A stretch of DNA of 64,000 nt. It comes from VGJV01 sp964646415 (lineage in GTDB: Bacteria; Patescibacteriota; Minisyncoccia; UBA6257; 2-01-FULL-56-20). The translations under genes and the position numbers were made by a program. The first letter of the stretch is position 1. Every line of letters starts with the position of its first letter. The stretch lies in NCBI GenBank assembly GCA_964646415.1, contig CAZYEL010000001.1, positions 1 to 64,000 of the forward strand, in the 5' to 3' direction. The notes under the pieces were generated by a model that saw nothing but the letters and a program-made list of their open reading frames with translations, was not told the origin of the DNA and ran no database searches. This document shows, in pieces, positions 23,365-32,105 of this stretch.

Positions 23365-24588
23365 TTATTCCTTCGCTTCCTTGACCGAGGAAGCCTCATC
23401 GTTTTCTTTTTCATCTTTAACTTCGGGAATACCGGCTACTCCCCCCTCCTGCGTTTCTTCGGGACGGGTCTGGGAACGTACATCAAGCTTCCATCCGGTA
23501 AGCTTCGCCGCGAGGCGGACATTCTGCCCGCCTCTCCCGATTGCAAGACTCAATTGGTCTTCGGGCACGTACACGCGCGCCTCCCGGCGAGGGAGTACTT
23601 CGACGCGCTCGGCTTTCGCGGGCGACAACGCATTGCCCACAAATTTCCCCGGGTCTTCTGACCATTCTATAATGTCCACCTTCTCCGGACCAAGCTCATT
23701 CGTAACCGCCATAACCCGCGTGCCGCGCTGCCCCACAAGCGCACCCACCGGATCCACCCCCTCCGCTTTCGATGCCGCGGCAATCTTCGTGCGGTTCCCC
23801 GCTTCCCGGGCAATCGCTTTTACTTCCACAACTCCTTCCGCAAGCTCGGGAACTTCAAGTTCAAAAAGTTTCGCGACGAACTTAGGATGCGAACGTGAAA
23901 GCACGATGCCCGGCAGACGCGTGTCTTCTTGCACCGCAAGCACGAGAAAGCGCAGACGCTCTCCCGAGCGGTAATGCTCTCCCGGAATGGACTCGTTTGC
24001 AAACATCACCCCCACCGTGCGTCCAAGGTCGATGTACACATGTCCCCGCTCGAACCGCTGTACGATGCCGCTCACAATTTGCCCTTCTTTATCGCGCCAT
24101 TCGGAGAGAATCGAGTCACGTTCCGATTCCCGCAATTTCTGGAGGATGATTTGCTTCGCAGTCTGGGCCGCGATGCGGCTGAAGTCCTCATGCGTCTCAA
24201 GCGGGAACAGCATCTCATCGCCAAGCTTCACGTTTGGTTTTACTTTCTTCGCTTCATCGAGCAATACATGCCGCTCGGCGTTGTAGCGGGGCAACGCCGC
24301 TTCTCCTTGCTGCTCCGGAGATACTGCTTCGGGCACTGCTGCCTCCTCCGTTCCCTCCTCCACTATCCGCACCGTCGATTCGTCGACAATCGTCTTCACC
24401 TGCCAGAAACGCAACTCGCCCGATTTCGAGTCGAGCTTCGCTCTCACAATATCTCCACGCGTTCCGTATTCTTTTTTATACGCAGCCGCGATAGATGATT
24501 CGATCGCTTCAAGCACCCGTTCAGGCTCAAGCCCCTTTTCTTCGGCGACTTGTTTGAGCGCCCGGGATATATCTTTTATGTTCAGCAT
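23365..24588 (-). CDS. nusA: Transcription elongation/termination factor NusA
   Basis: A 407-aa protein starting at the ATG at 24588 (MLNIKDISRALKQVAEEKG). The N-terminal RNAP-binding domain is followed by an S1 domain (KEGQIVSGIVQRFERGHVYIDLGRTVG), then two KH domains (VGQRGTRVMAVTNELGPEKVDIIEW and LAIGRGGQNVRLAAKLTG). An acidic tail replaces the C-terminal repeats of E. coli NusA. An insert near residues 75-95 (GTEEAAVPEAVSPEQQGE) interrupts the N-terminal domain. NusA binds RNA polymerase and modulates pausing and termination. Confidence 0.95.
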   Translation of the reverse strand: MLNIKDISRALKQVAEEKGLEPERVLEAIESSIAAAYKKEYGTRGDIVRAKLDSKSGELRFWQVKTIVDESTVRIVEEGTEEAAVPEAVSPEQQGEAALPRYNAERHVLLDEAKKVKPNVKLGDEMLFPLETHEDFSRIAAQTAKQIILQKLRESERDSILSEWRDKEGQIVSGIVQRFERGHVYIDLGRTVGVMFANESIPGEHYRSGERLRFLVLAVQEDTRLPGIVLSRSHPKFVAKLFELEVPELAEGVVEVKAIAREAGNRTKIAAASKAEGVDPVGALVGQRGTRVMAVTNELGPEKVDIIEWSEDPGKFVGNALSPAKAERVEVLPRREARVYVPEDQLSLAIGRGGQNVRLAAKLTGWKLDVRSQTRPEETQEGGVAGIPEVKDEKENDEASSVKEAKE

Positions 24589-24671
24589 CGTATTAATTAA
24601 AAATCCCGCATACGCGGAATTCATTCCTTGCCTATCCAGGCTACTCCAATGCGACGCAGGGGTCAACCCCT

Positions 24672-25034
24672 CTATCCGACATTTTCATAGTGCCGGATGG
24701 CAGACTTCTCTTCTTCTTCCATAGTGATTGCGACAAGGTCGATCTGCCACCCGCGCCTCTCACGGAGCAATTCATCATGCTCATTCGCGAAAAGCATGGA
24801 GGTGCGCCGCAGTTTTCGTATTTTAGCACCCGACATTTGATCTTCCGGCTGGAGACTCCCTCTGCGCATTGTCTTCACTTCCACGAAGACCAGCGTACCG
24901 TTTGGATGTTTTGCAATGATATCAATCTCCCCCCACGGCTTGCGGTAATTCCGCTCGATGATACGGTAGCCCTTTCTTGAAAGGAATCCGGAGGCAATGT
25001 CCTCGCCAAGTTTTCCAGTCTCCCCTTTCTTCAT
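24672..25034 (-). CDS. yraN: YraN-family (UPF0102) endonuclease-like protein
   Basis: A 120-aa protein starting at the ATG at 25034. Marks: GKLGEDIASGFLSRKGYRIIERNYRK, then GEIDIIAKHPNGTLVFVEVKT, the restriction-endonuclease-like E..D..ExK core. Length is typical. It probably acts on recombination or repair intermediates, but the family's function is not settled. A TATTAT hexamer (25040-25045, minus strand) ends 5 bases before the ATG and overlaps the TATAAT (25039-25044) facing the other way. Confidence 0.88.
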   Translation of the reverse strand: MKKGETGKLGEDIASGFLSRKGYRIIERNYRKPWGEIDIIAKHPNGTLVFVEVKTMRRGSLQPEDQMSGAKIRKLRRTSMLFANEHDELLRERRGWQIDLVAITMEEEEKSAIRHYENVG

Positions 25035-25038
25035 GCTA

Positions 25039-25045
25039 TATAATA
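25039..25045. promoter_or_regulatory. Overlapping divergent -10 elements
   Basis: The bases tataata read TATAAT on the plus strand (towards the LAGLIDADG gene) and TATTAT on the minus strand (towards yraN). The two promoters should exclude each other. Confidence 0.55.
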
Positions 25046-25073
25046 GTACTGTATGCGCGCCAACAGTTAAACT

Positions 25074-25529
25074 ATGTTTCGTGATAAACAAATGCTCACT
25101 TACGACTACATAAGGGGATTAATAACGGGTGAGGGATGCTTCACATTTTGCAGCGTTAGACATAAGGAGAAAGGAATTGTAAGTAATATTCCCACATTTG
25201 CATTGGGGATGAACGAAAGGGATAAGATTCTTGTAGAAATCGTAAAAGAGTCGCTAGGTCTGAGAAATAGGATTTACGCATACGCTCCGAGAAAAAGGAA
25301 GGATGGTTATAAAAGGGCAGGAAGCGTACACCTCATGGTAAGGGATTTCGGACAACTGAAAAATGTGATAGTGCCGCTCTGCTATAAGAAGTTAAAAGGG
25401 CATAAGTCAATACAATTCGAGGAATGGATATTTGCGATAGAAAGCGATCCAACGGTACCAAAAATATACAAACTCATACCAAAAATCTATAAGTCGGGAT
25501 TTTATGAGAATATCAAAAAGTTTGATTAA
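25074..25529 (+). CDS. Single-domain LAGLIDADG homing-endonuclease-like protein
   Basis: A 151-aa protein (ATG 25074; ATG 25092 is also possible) with one LAGLIDADG helix, YDYIRGLITGEGCFTF, including the catalytic acidic residue. Features of the LAGLIDADG_1 fold follow: IPTFALGMNERDKILVEIVKESLGL, the VHLMVRDFGQLKNVIVP strand and a C-terminal helix with KGHKSIQFEEW. One motif implies a homodimer. It lacks the HTH of the two tRNA-linked paralogues and belongs to another branch. It sits in an AT-rich island and probably arrived by transfer; no intron could be drawn around it. Confidence 0.82.
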   Translation: MFRDKQMLTYDYIRGLITGEGCFTFCSVRHKEKGIVSNIPTFALGMNERDKILVEIVKESLGLRNRIYAYAPRKRKDGYKRAGSVHLMVRDFGQLKNVIVPLCYKKLKGHKSIQFEEWIFAIESDPTVPKIYKLIPKIYKSGFYENIKKFD

Positions 25530-25866
25530 AATTTTCCCATTTGTTTGTTGAATCACAAACCAAAATTTCCTAAATCATAGAAAACATCAAATAATCTATA
25601 TTTACCAATGGTTTGTCAGTGTTTATCAATAAATGCACATTTTCTGACAAACAAAAAAGTTTATCAGAAATATTAGCCTTCAATCTAAATCCTTTGTATA
25701 TTCTATTTCCGGCAATAACTCAGCAGTATGTATTGCCGAATACTATTGCCGATTTAATCCATGGAAATGGGTTCCTTTGGGCTCCGAGGGCTTAAAGCAT
25801 TCTGCTCTTTCGCCTTCGCCAAAATCAAAGATGTAAAGCGCTGTGAGTAAGCGATGAGGGACTATA
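25530..25866. other. AT-rich gene-free island
   Basis: About 340 bases without a convincing gene, far more AT-rich than its surroundings up to about 25760. It has a hairpin TTTGTCAG/CTGACAAA (about 25613-25644) and ATTGCCG repeated near 25730-25750. It may be the 3' remainder of the mobile unit carrying the LAGLIDADG gene. The last 70 bases return to local composition. Confidence 0.5.
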
Positions 25867-25875
25867 TGGTATGCT
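25867..25875 (+). promoter_or_regulatory. Extended -10 promoter of the DksA/TraR-type gene
   Basis: TGGTATGCT: TGn followed by TATGCT (25870-25875), ending 7 bases before the ATG at 25883. No -35 is apparent. The message should be leaderless. Confidence 0.65.
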
Positions 25876-25882
25876 AGATTCC

Positions 25883-26215
25883 ATGGACCAAAAAAATCTT
25901 TCGGAGTATCAGAGAAAATTAGAGGAGAGGAAGAAAGCGCTTCTTGCCGAGGTGAAGTCACATAACACTCCGGGAAGCTTCGGAAATGATGTCGACGCTT
26001 CAAGCGAAGAAACAGACCAGGCCGAAGAAGAGGGGAATCGGCAGGCAATCGCGGAATCGCTCCGAGACGACATTAACGAAGTGGACTCGGCGCTCGAGAA
26101 AATCCAGCGGGGAACGTACGGCGTATGCGAACAATGCGGCGCATCGATTGAAACCGACGTACTTGCAACCGCGCCTGAATCTGCGTTGTGCCGCTCATGC
26201 AAAAAAAAGAAGTAG
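25883..26215 (+). CDS. DksA/TraR-type C4 zinc-finger protein
   Basis: A 110-aa protein starting at MDQKNLSEYQ (25883). An N-terminal helical pair (about 1-75) with SFGNDVDASSEETDQAEEE is followed by the zinc finger CEQCGASIETD, then ALCRSCKKK at the end (CxxC...CxxC). This is the layout of DksA/TraR proteins, which reach into the RNA polymerase secondary channel. The coiled-coil tip residues of DksA are not obvious, so a YocK/TraR-like relative with unknown regulon is the fair call. The ATG at 25871 overlaps the promoter and is rejected. Confidence 0.88.
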   Translation: MDQKNLSEYQRKLEERKKALLAEVKSHNTPGSFGNDVDASSEETDQAEEEGNRQAIAESLRDDINEVDSALEKIQRGTYGVCEQCGASIETDVLATAPESALCRSCKKKK

Positions 26216-26257
26216 TGTCGTCCCATATGGTGCCCGCGGTGCAACTTTCCTAGTTTC

Positions 26258-27784
26258 ATGCGCGACCACCTTGCCCGCGTACACTCTGCAGAACTTGAAG
26301 GGATTCACGCGCGCCCCATTGAGGTGGAAGTGGATTTGAATGTCGGGCTCCATTCGTTCACCATTGTCGGCCTTGCCGACAAAGCACTGAACGAAGCCCG
26401 CGAACGGGTGAACTCTTCACTTAAGAATTCGGGAGTAAAACCGCCCAACCGGGAGAACCGGAAAATCACGGTGAATCTCGCTCCTGCGGACGTAAAAAAA
26501 ACCGGCTCGCAGTACGACCTTGCAATTGCAATCGGATATCTTCTTGCAACTCACCAGATACAAAAGTTCGAAACGCACGACAAGCTCTTTGTAGGGGAGC
26601 TTGCTTTGGACGGGCGGCTGCGACCGGTACGCGGCGCCTTGAGCATCAGTCATATGGCCGCTCAATCCGGATTCCGCTATGTATTTCTCCCCGCCTGCAA
26701 CGCAAACGAAGCCTCGGTGGTTGCCGAAACACATGTGGTCCCGATTGAAACCCTGAACGATGCAATCGAGTTCCTTGAAAGCCGCCGGCCACTTGCGCGC
26801 CATGTATACCGCCCCGCGGAAGCTATCGCTTCGAATGTTCCGGACTTTGCCGACGTGAAAGGACAAGAAAATGCGAAGCGCGCACTCATCATCGCCGCGG
26901 CAGGAGGACACAACCTTCTAATGAGTGGGCCTCCAGGAGTAGGGAAGAGTCTTCTTGCCCAGGCAATGGTGAGCATCTTGCCGCCGATGGACCCCGAGGA
27001 ATCCATCGAGGCCACCAAAATATGGAGTGCGGCGGGGCTTACCGTACAAGGACTTCTCACCGCGCGGCCTTTCCGCGCACCTCATCAAACCGCAACTCTT
27101 CCCGCAATCGTGGGAGGCGGCAGCGACCCAAAGCCGGGAGAAATCAGTCTTGCGCATCGCGGCGTACTCTTCCTCGACGAGTTTCCGGAGTTCCAACGGC
27201 ATATTCTCGAAGCGCTCCGGGCACCCATGGAAACGGGCACAGTACATGTCGCCCGCGCAAAGGGCGCACTCACATTCCCCGCGCGTTTTACGCTTGTCGC
27301 CGCCATGAACCCCTGCCCATGCGGATACCATGGCGACCCAGAGAAAGACTGCAAATGCTCCCCGTACGAAGTAATTAAATATCAAAAGAAAATCTCCGGA
27401 CCGCTCACGGACCGGATTGACCTGCATGTGACCGTGCCCCGAGTACCGATCGCGCATCTCCGGGAATCACACACTTCCACGCTCACCAGTGCAGATGCCC
27501 GTGCGGCAATCACGGCCGCACGCGCCCGCCAGCGCACACGGCTTAGCCCGCGCCACATCACTACGAATGCCGATATGAACTCCAAACACGTCGAGTCTCT
27601 GCTCAACATGGATCGCACCGGCGAAGAATTCGTCGCCACACTCACGCACAGCGAACTCTCGCCTCGCGCATATTATCGCCTCCTCAAGACCGCCCGCACC
27701 GTTGCCGACCTCGAAGAATCCGAATTTGTTACCGCCTCACACCTTGCGGAAGCGTGGGGATATCGTGTCCGCGAGCAAGCGTAG
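26258..27784 (+). CDS. comM: YifB/ComM-family Mg-chelatase-like ATPase
   Basis: A 508-aa protein in the standard order: Lon-like S5 domain (HSAELEGIHARPIEVEVDLNVGLHSFTIVGLADKA), central AAA+ with Walker A GPPGVGKSLLAQA (about 225) and HRGVLFLDEFPEF, then the Cys-containing MNPCPCGYHGDPEKDCKCS and a C-terminal SRAYYRLLK-like domain. ComM is a hexameric helicase that promotes branch migration during natural transformation. With PilB and the secretion operon in the window, DNA uptake is plausible. Confidence 0.93.
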   Translation: MRDHLARVHSAELEGIHARPIEVEVDLNVGLHSFTIVGLADKALNEARERVNSSLKNSGVKPPNRENRKITVNLAPADVKKTGSQYDLAIAIGYLLATHQIQKFETHDKLFVGELALDGRLRPVRGALSISHMAAQSGFRYVFLPACNANEASVVAETHVVPIETLNDAIEFLESRRPLARHVYRPAEAIASNVPDFADVKGQENAKRALIIAAAGGHNLLMSGPPGVGKSLLAQAMVSILPPMDPEESIEATKIWSAAGLTVQGLLTARPFRAPHQTATLPAIVGGGSDPKPGEISLAHRGVLFLDEFPEFQRHILEALRAPMETGTVHVARAKGALTFPARFTLVAAMNPCPCGYHGDPEKDCKCSPYEVIKYQKKISGPLTDRIDLHVTVPRVPIAHLRESHTSTLTSADARAAITAARARQRTRLSPRHITTNADMNSKHVESLLNMDRTGEEFVATLTHSELSPRAYYRLLKTARTVADLEESEFVTASHLAEAWGYRVREQA

Positions 27785-27794
27785 GAGTATCGAT

Positions 27795-27888
27795 GCTAAT
27801 ATACAAATTCTACTAATGCTACAAATGGGGTGCGGATGATCTCTACCTGTAATCCATTCGTATAATTAGTACCCATTAGTATATTGGC
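27795..27888. repeat. Fold-back intergenic repeat
   Basis: Imperfect inverted repeat: gctaatatac...ctactaatgc at the left is mirrored by ...attagtatattggc at the right. It lies between the convergent comM and M23 peptidase genes and may also serve as a terminator region. Confidence 0.6.
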
Positions 27889-27896
27889 GTCGTGTA

Positions 27897-29000
27897 CTAT
27901 TTAACAAACGGATTTGCCGCCCCCAATACTTCAAAATGCACATGGCACCCGGAAGCGTCTCCCGTATCGCCCATTGTACCGATTTGCTGCCCTTGTTTTA
28001 CGTATTCTCCCACTTCCGTCGTTGCCTCTTTCAGGTGGGCATAGCGCGTCCGTATATTCGCTCCCGCCGGGTGCTCGATAAGCACAAATTTTCCGTAGCC
28101 TCCATTCCAGCCATCATTGCCCTCGCCGTATCGCTCATCCGGAATCACCAACCCCTCCGCAGCAGCGAGCACGGGGGTGCCGCACACGCCCGCGATATCC
28201 ACCGCGCTCACCGGGTGTAGGCGCCCCCAATTAAACCCCGCCGCAGGAAAAATGAAATACCCTTTGAGGACGGGAAGCGGTTTTCCCTGCTCCGTTGCGC
28301 GCACCCCCGTCGCACCCGGGACGATCAGACGCGTACCCGGACCAATCATCGCGAGATTTACCGACCGGTTCACGCTTGCAATGTCTCCCGAAGCAACGCT
28401 GAAAATATCGGCAATGGATTCGAGAGTGTCGCCGTCTTTCGCGATATACACGACGCCGGACATCGGAGGAATCTGTAACGTTTCTCCTACGGTGAGCCGA
28501 CTGGCCTTTACGCTCGGATTCGCCCTAAGCACGGTTTCCAAAGAAACCCCGAATTTCGCGGCAATTTTAGAGAAAGTATCGCCTCGTACCACTTTATATG
28601 AAACGAACTCTGCCCGTGGAGAAAATCCCGGTGCGGTTCCAAAATCATTCAACATTGTCGGTTGCGTCGTCTGCGCCTGCGCGGTGAGCAACTCTTCTCT
28701 GAAATCCGCGGCGTGCGCAGGAAACATCCCGAGCCGAGGCTGGCTTGCGACGAATGCGCCTGCGGCAAAAAAATTTCCCCATCGCGCCTGCGGCGCCGAC
28801 CCGCCCACCGACCGCTCAAGGACGGAGCTGTGACGGGCTGGCCCGCCCCACACCCCTTTTTCAGCTCCTTGTACAGGCCCTATAAACACGCTTAAAAAGC
28901 TTGCGGCAACAAGCCCCGCAAGCAAAAAAACGGCCATAGCGAATGGCTTCTCCGCGCGCCAAAGTTCCCGTACAATAGCCTTACTGATAGGATACAGCAT
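27897..29000 (-). CDS. LysM-M23 peptidoglycan endopeptidase
   Basis: A 367-aa exported enzyme: membrane/signal helix (about 22-43), two LysM repeats (SYKVVRGDTFSKIAAKFGVS and VYIAKDGDTLESIADIFSVA, about 133-225), then an M23 domain with the zinc ligands in GRLHPVSAVDIAG (His, Asp) and HVHFE. It should bind glycan and cut peptide cross-links at the cell surface. An ATG at 28937 is an alternative start, because a TGGTATGCT -10-like motif overlaps the first ATG. Residues about 50-75 (GVWGGPARHSSVLERSVGGS) look like an inserted low-complexity segment. Confidence 0.88.
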   Translation of the reverse strand: MLYPISKAIVRELWRAEKPFAMAVFLLAGLVAASFLSVFIGPVQGAEKGVWGGPARHSSVLERSVGGSAPQARWGNFFAAGAFVASQPRLGMFPAHAADFREELLTAQAQTTQPTMLNDFGTAPGFSPRAEFVSYKVVRGDTFSKIAAKFGVSLETVLRANPSVKASRLTVGETLQIPPMSGVVYIAKDGDTLESIADIFSVASGDIASVNRSVNLAMIGPGTRLIVPGATGVRATEQGKPLPVLKGYFIFPAAGFNWGRLHPVSAVDIAGVCGTPVLAAAEGLVIPDERYGEGNDGWNGGYGKFVLIEHPAGANIRTRYAHLKEATTEVGEYVKQGQQIGTMGDTGDASGCHVHFEVLGAANPFVK

Positions 29001-29010
29001 ACCACGCTCT

Positions 29011-30849
29011 ATGGATTTATCTAACCTTGATCCTCAGCAACAACGCGCCGTACAATCTCCCCATGTTCCGCTCCTGATCGTCGCAGGAGCAGGAACGGGG
29101 AAAACACGCACGCTCACAAGCCGACTTCTTCTTTTTATCGAACAAGGGGTGGCGCCTTCCCGCATTTGCGCGCTCACCTTCACCAATAAAGCGGCGCGGG
29201 AGATGGCAGAGCGGGTCCAGCGACAAGCGACAAGCGACAAGCGACAAGGAGAACCGTTCATCGGCACATTCCACTCGCTTGGCGCACGAATCTTGCGCGC
29301 CGACGCGCGCGAGCTTGGCCGCACTCCGCACTTCACGATTTTCGACGACCATGATGCGCTCTCCGCAATAAAAAAAGTGCTGAAGGAATTGGATATGAGA
29401 AGCACCAAGCCCGCACGCCTTCTTCAACTCATCTCTTTCACAAAAAGCGGCGCGGCGCGCGGAGAAAAATTCCACGCTAAGAACGAACAAGCGGCGCTGG
29501 AGCGTTACGAGACTTTCCTTGCGCGCAACAATGCTTTTGACTTCGACGACCTCATTGCAAAAACCGTATGGCTTTTCGAAAAGAAGCCCGCAATTCTCGC
29601 AAAATACCGAGAGCGCTACACGCACATCCTCGTTGACGAATACCAAGACGTGAGCCCCGGGCAATACGCCCTCGTACGCCTCCTTGCGGGGCAACGCAAC
29701 CAAGTAAGCGTCGTGGGAGACGACGCGCAGATGATTTACGGATGGCGCTATGCGAACCTCGAAACCTTTCTCGGTTTCGAGCGGGATTGGCCAAATGCCC
29801 GCGTCGTTTTCCTCGAAGAAAACTACCGATCCACCGCAACAATCGTGCACGCAGCTTCCGCGGTCATCGCTCACAACAAAATAGCCCGCGAAAAGAATCT
29901 CTGGACGCAGAACCCCGACGGGGAACCGCTTGCCATTATTGAAACAGCCGATGAGAACGACGAAGCGGAGTGGGTGGCGCAGCGCATAGCTGCGCAGTAT
30001 GAGAGTAAAAATAAACATGCCGAACCTCATTCTCATACCCATGCTTATTCTTCCCCTTCGACGGCCGTGCTCTACCGCACGAACGCCCAATCGCGCGCAA
30101 TCGAGCAAGCGCTCCTGCGGCGCGGCATTCCATACCGTATCTATGGCGGTCTTAAATTCTACGAGCGCCGGGAAATAAAAGATATTATCGCCGCGCTTCG
30201 CCTCACCCTGAACCCCCAAGATGAGATAAGCCGTGAACGGCTCGAGAAAGCGTTCCGGGTGCGCACATTCCGCGAGCTCCTTCCCATACTCCTCGCAAAC
30301 GGCAAAAAAAGTCCCGCCGCGGCAATCCAATCATTCCTCGCCGCAGCAGATTATTTCGATTACCTGGAACGGGAAATGACAAACTCCGAAGAGCGCCGCG
30401 AGAACATAAGCGAACTCATCCGCTTTGCGGAAGGGTTTGCCGAACTTGCACCCTTTCTTGAGCATGTCGCATTAGTGCAATCAACTGACGATATGAATGC
30501 GAGCAAGCAATCGCTCTCCTCCGCAAACAAACCTGCCGCGCATCTTTCCACCATTCATCTCGCAAAAGGTCTTGAATTTGACCGGGTATTTCTCGTAGGG
30601 TGCGCGGAAGGGCTTCTTCCCCACGCACGCTCAATGGAAAGCGGAGAGGGAATAGAAGAGGAGCGCCGGCTTATGTACGTTGCCATGACGCGCGCGCGGC
30701 AGGAACTTGCAATCTCATTCTTTGGAATTCCTTCCCGGTTTATCGGTGAAATCCCCGCCGGTTTGCCACATTTCATACGAACCGAACACTCTTCCGATTT
30801 TGAAGCGGGAACCGGCGAAACCGAAATCCAGCTTCTGGACGAAGAATAG
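29011..30849 (+). CDS. UvrD/PcrA-family superfamily I helicase
   Basis: A 612-aa 3'-5' DNA helicase, somewhat short for PcrA or UvrD. Motif order: Q-motif LDPQQQRAV, Walker A GAGTGKT, Ia ALTFTNKAAREM, Walker B VDEYQDVSPGQ, III VVGDDAQMIYGWRYA, IV ENYRST, V STIHLAKGLEFDRVFLVG and VI EEERRLMYVAMTRA. The tandem 7-base repeat at 29219-29249 encodes QRQATSDKRQ at about 69-79, between motifs Ia and Ib; the same repeat is in gyrA. Likely roles are nucleotide excision repair or replication-fork repair. Confidence 0.93.
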   Translation: MDLSNLDPQQQRAVQSPHVPLLIVAGAGTGKTRTLTSRLLLFIEQGVAPSRICALTFTNKAAREMAERVQRQATSDKRQGEPFIGTFHSLGARILRADARELGRTPHFTIFDDHDALSAIKKVLKELDMRSTKPARLLQLISFTKSGAARGEKFHAKNEQAALERYETFLARNNAFDFDDLIAKTVWLFEKKPAILAKYRERYTHILVDEYQDVSPGQYALVRLLAGQRNQVSVVGDDAQMIYGWRYANLETFLGFERDWPNARVVFLEENYRSTATIVHAASAVIAHNKIAREKNLWTQNPDGEPLAIIETADENDEAEWVAQRIAAQYESKNKHAEPHSHTHAYSSPSTAVLYRTNAQSRAIEQALLRRGIPYRIYGGLKFYERREIKDIIAALRLTLNPQDEISRERLEKAFRVRTFRELLPILLANGKKSPAAAIQSFLAAADYFDYLEREMTNSEERRENISELIRFAEGFAELAPFLEHVALVQSTDDMNASKQSLSSANKPAAHLSTIHLAKGLEFDRVFLVGCAEGLLPHARSMESGEGIEEERRLMYVAMTRARQELAISFFGIPSRFIGEIPAGLPHFIRTEHSSDFEAGTGETEIQLLDEE

Positions 30850-30854
30850 GCCTC

Positions 30855-32048
30855 CTAACTTGTCCCCGCCATATACAACTTCCCGTCATAATTATCAACC
30901 GCACAACACTCACCTTCGCACACCGGCTGTTCGCACTGCCCCGACTCCCGGTTGTAAAGCCCGACAATATTTTGTCCCGCGTTCGGGTTTTTATTGATAT
31001 AGAAAAGTGGAGAGGCGAAAGTTGACCACGAAACAAAAAGAGCAAGGGAGCTGTCATTCACCGCGTTGTTGAGATGGATAACAAAACCGGTATTGCATAC
31101 CGAGCAGTCCATCCTGAAACTGATTTTGCCCCCAAATGGAGGTTTTCCTCCTACCTGCGCGTGCGCCCTTCTGACAAAGAAAGAAGAAAGTTGCGTGAGT
31201 ACGTTGAAAATATCCGGAGCGTGGAACGATGTCTGCCACGCGCGTTTTCCAAACTCATTATTGTAATACGTCCCGGCGGCATCATACGCACTTATTTTTT
31301 GCCGAAGTTGCACAGAGGGATTCCCGTCGCTCGCGAGAAGTTCATTAAGAAGTCCCTCGGTAAGCATATCGAATGCCACCATGGCGCGGGCAAGCTCCAC
31401 TGCTCCGCCCGAAACTTTTACCGTTTTCACATACGCAATGCGCGCAGCGACAAAGTCGCGCACCGTAAGAAGCGAGGGCTTCGCCGCCGCCCACCCTCCG
31501 GGCAAAAGAGCCATATCCATAAGATCGGCGACGGCGTAAGGAACCCCGTCACTTTCCCTTAAAATCGACACAAAGCGGGCACGCTCAAATTGCAACTTCG
31601 CCCCGGAATCCACGATGATGCCCGCAAACTCATCAAAACTTTGTACCCCGCCCAATGCAACCGACAATTCGCTGTCTCGAACCGGAGGAAGAGGGAGAGG
31701 GGACTCTGCGGGCAGTGCACTCTTTTTCACTTTCTTCAAAGTCGCCACACTCTCTTGCGGCGTACTAGTAAGCGAGGGGCTTGAGGGCATCGGTATTGCT
31801 AACTGCGGCAAGGAAGGAATCTCAAAAGACGGGATGCCGGAAATCGGCGCAAGTCTGTTTCGTCCCGAGGGCACAAATGCGTTTGGTGGGCTTGGCTTCG
31901 CCGGTTGCGGTGCCGGAGGTTGTTGCGCCAACGGAAGTTCTCCGTCCCCGCCGCGATGAGGGATAAACAAGGGGATAATCGCCACGGCAACGACAAATGC
32001 GCCTGCGAGCATGAATGCCGCCCACCAAAGTTTCGAGCCATGCAACAT
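30855..32048 (-). CDS. Secreted/anchored protein with internal AHAQ site and Cys-rich tail
   Basis: A 397-aa protein starting at the ATG at 32048 (MLHGSKLWW). It has one N-terminal membrane helix (about 7-28), a Pro-rich linker (about 35-110), a helical domain (about 125-300), a short hydrophobic stretch ending FFVRRAHAQ (about 292-300) and a C-terminal domain with Cys pairs (DCSVC, CEQPVCEGECC). The order anchor, helices, AxAQ, exported domain resembles the first protein of the secretion operon (33150-35861). No known family. A TATAAT 6 bases before the ATG indicates a leaderless mRNA. It lies opposite rsmA, 2 kb from the operon. Confidence 0.7.
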   Translation of the reverse strand: MLHGSKLWWAAFMLAGAFVVAVAIIPLFIPHRGGDGELPLAQQPPAPQPAKPSPPNAFVPSGRNRLAPISGIPSFEIPSLPQLAIPMPSSPSLTSTPQESVATLKKVKKSALPAESPLPLPPVRDSELSVALGGVQSFDEFAGIIVDSGAKLQFERARFVSILRESDGVPYAVADLMDMALLPGGWAAAKPSLLTVRDFVAARIAYVKTVKVSGGAVELARAMVAFDMLTEGLLNELLASDGNPSVQLRQKISAYDAAGTYYNNEFGKRAWQTSFHAPDIFNVLTQLSSFFVRRAHAQVGGKPPFGGKISFRMDCSVCNTGFVIHLNNAVNDSSLALFVSWSTFASPLFYINKNPNAGQNIVGLYNRESGQCEQPVCEGECCAVDNYDGKLYMAGTS

Positions 32049-32054
32049 CTCTCT

Positions 32055-32060
32055 ATTATA
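32055..32060 (-). promoter_or_regulatory. -10 element for the 397-aa gene
   Basis: Minus-strand TATAAT, followed by AGAGAG and then the ATG at 32048. Divergent from the rsmA promoter 11 bases away. Confidence 0.65.
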
Positions 32061-32070
32061 TATCCAACAC

Positions 32071-32099
32071 TTCACACTTCACACTCCACCGTTCATAAT
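32071..32099 (+). promoter_or_regulatory. rsmA promoter
   Basis: TTCACA (32071-32076), 17-base spacer, CATAAT (32094-32099), then 6 bases to the ATG at 32106. Leaderless transcript expected. Confidence 0.7.
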
Positions 32100-32105
32100 G
32101 CTCGC

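Noticed and set aside
25613..25795. 60-codon ORF in the AT-rich island
   Set aside because: No start signal, no recognisable pattern, and its end runs into normal-composition sequence; better explained as chance in AT-rich DNA.
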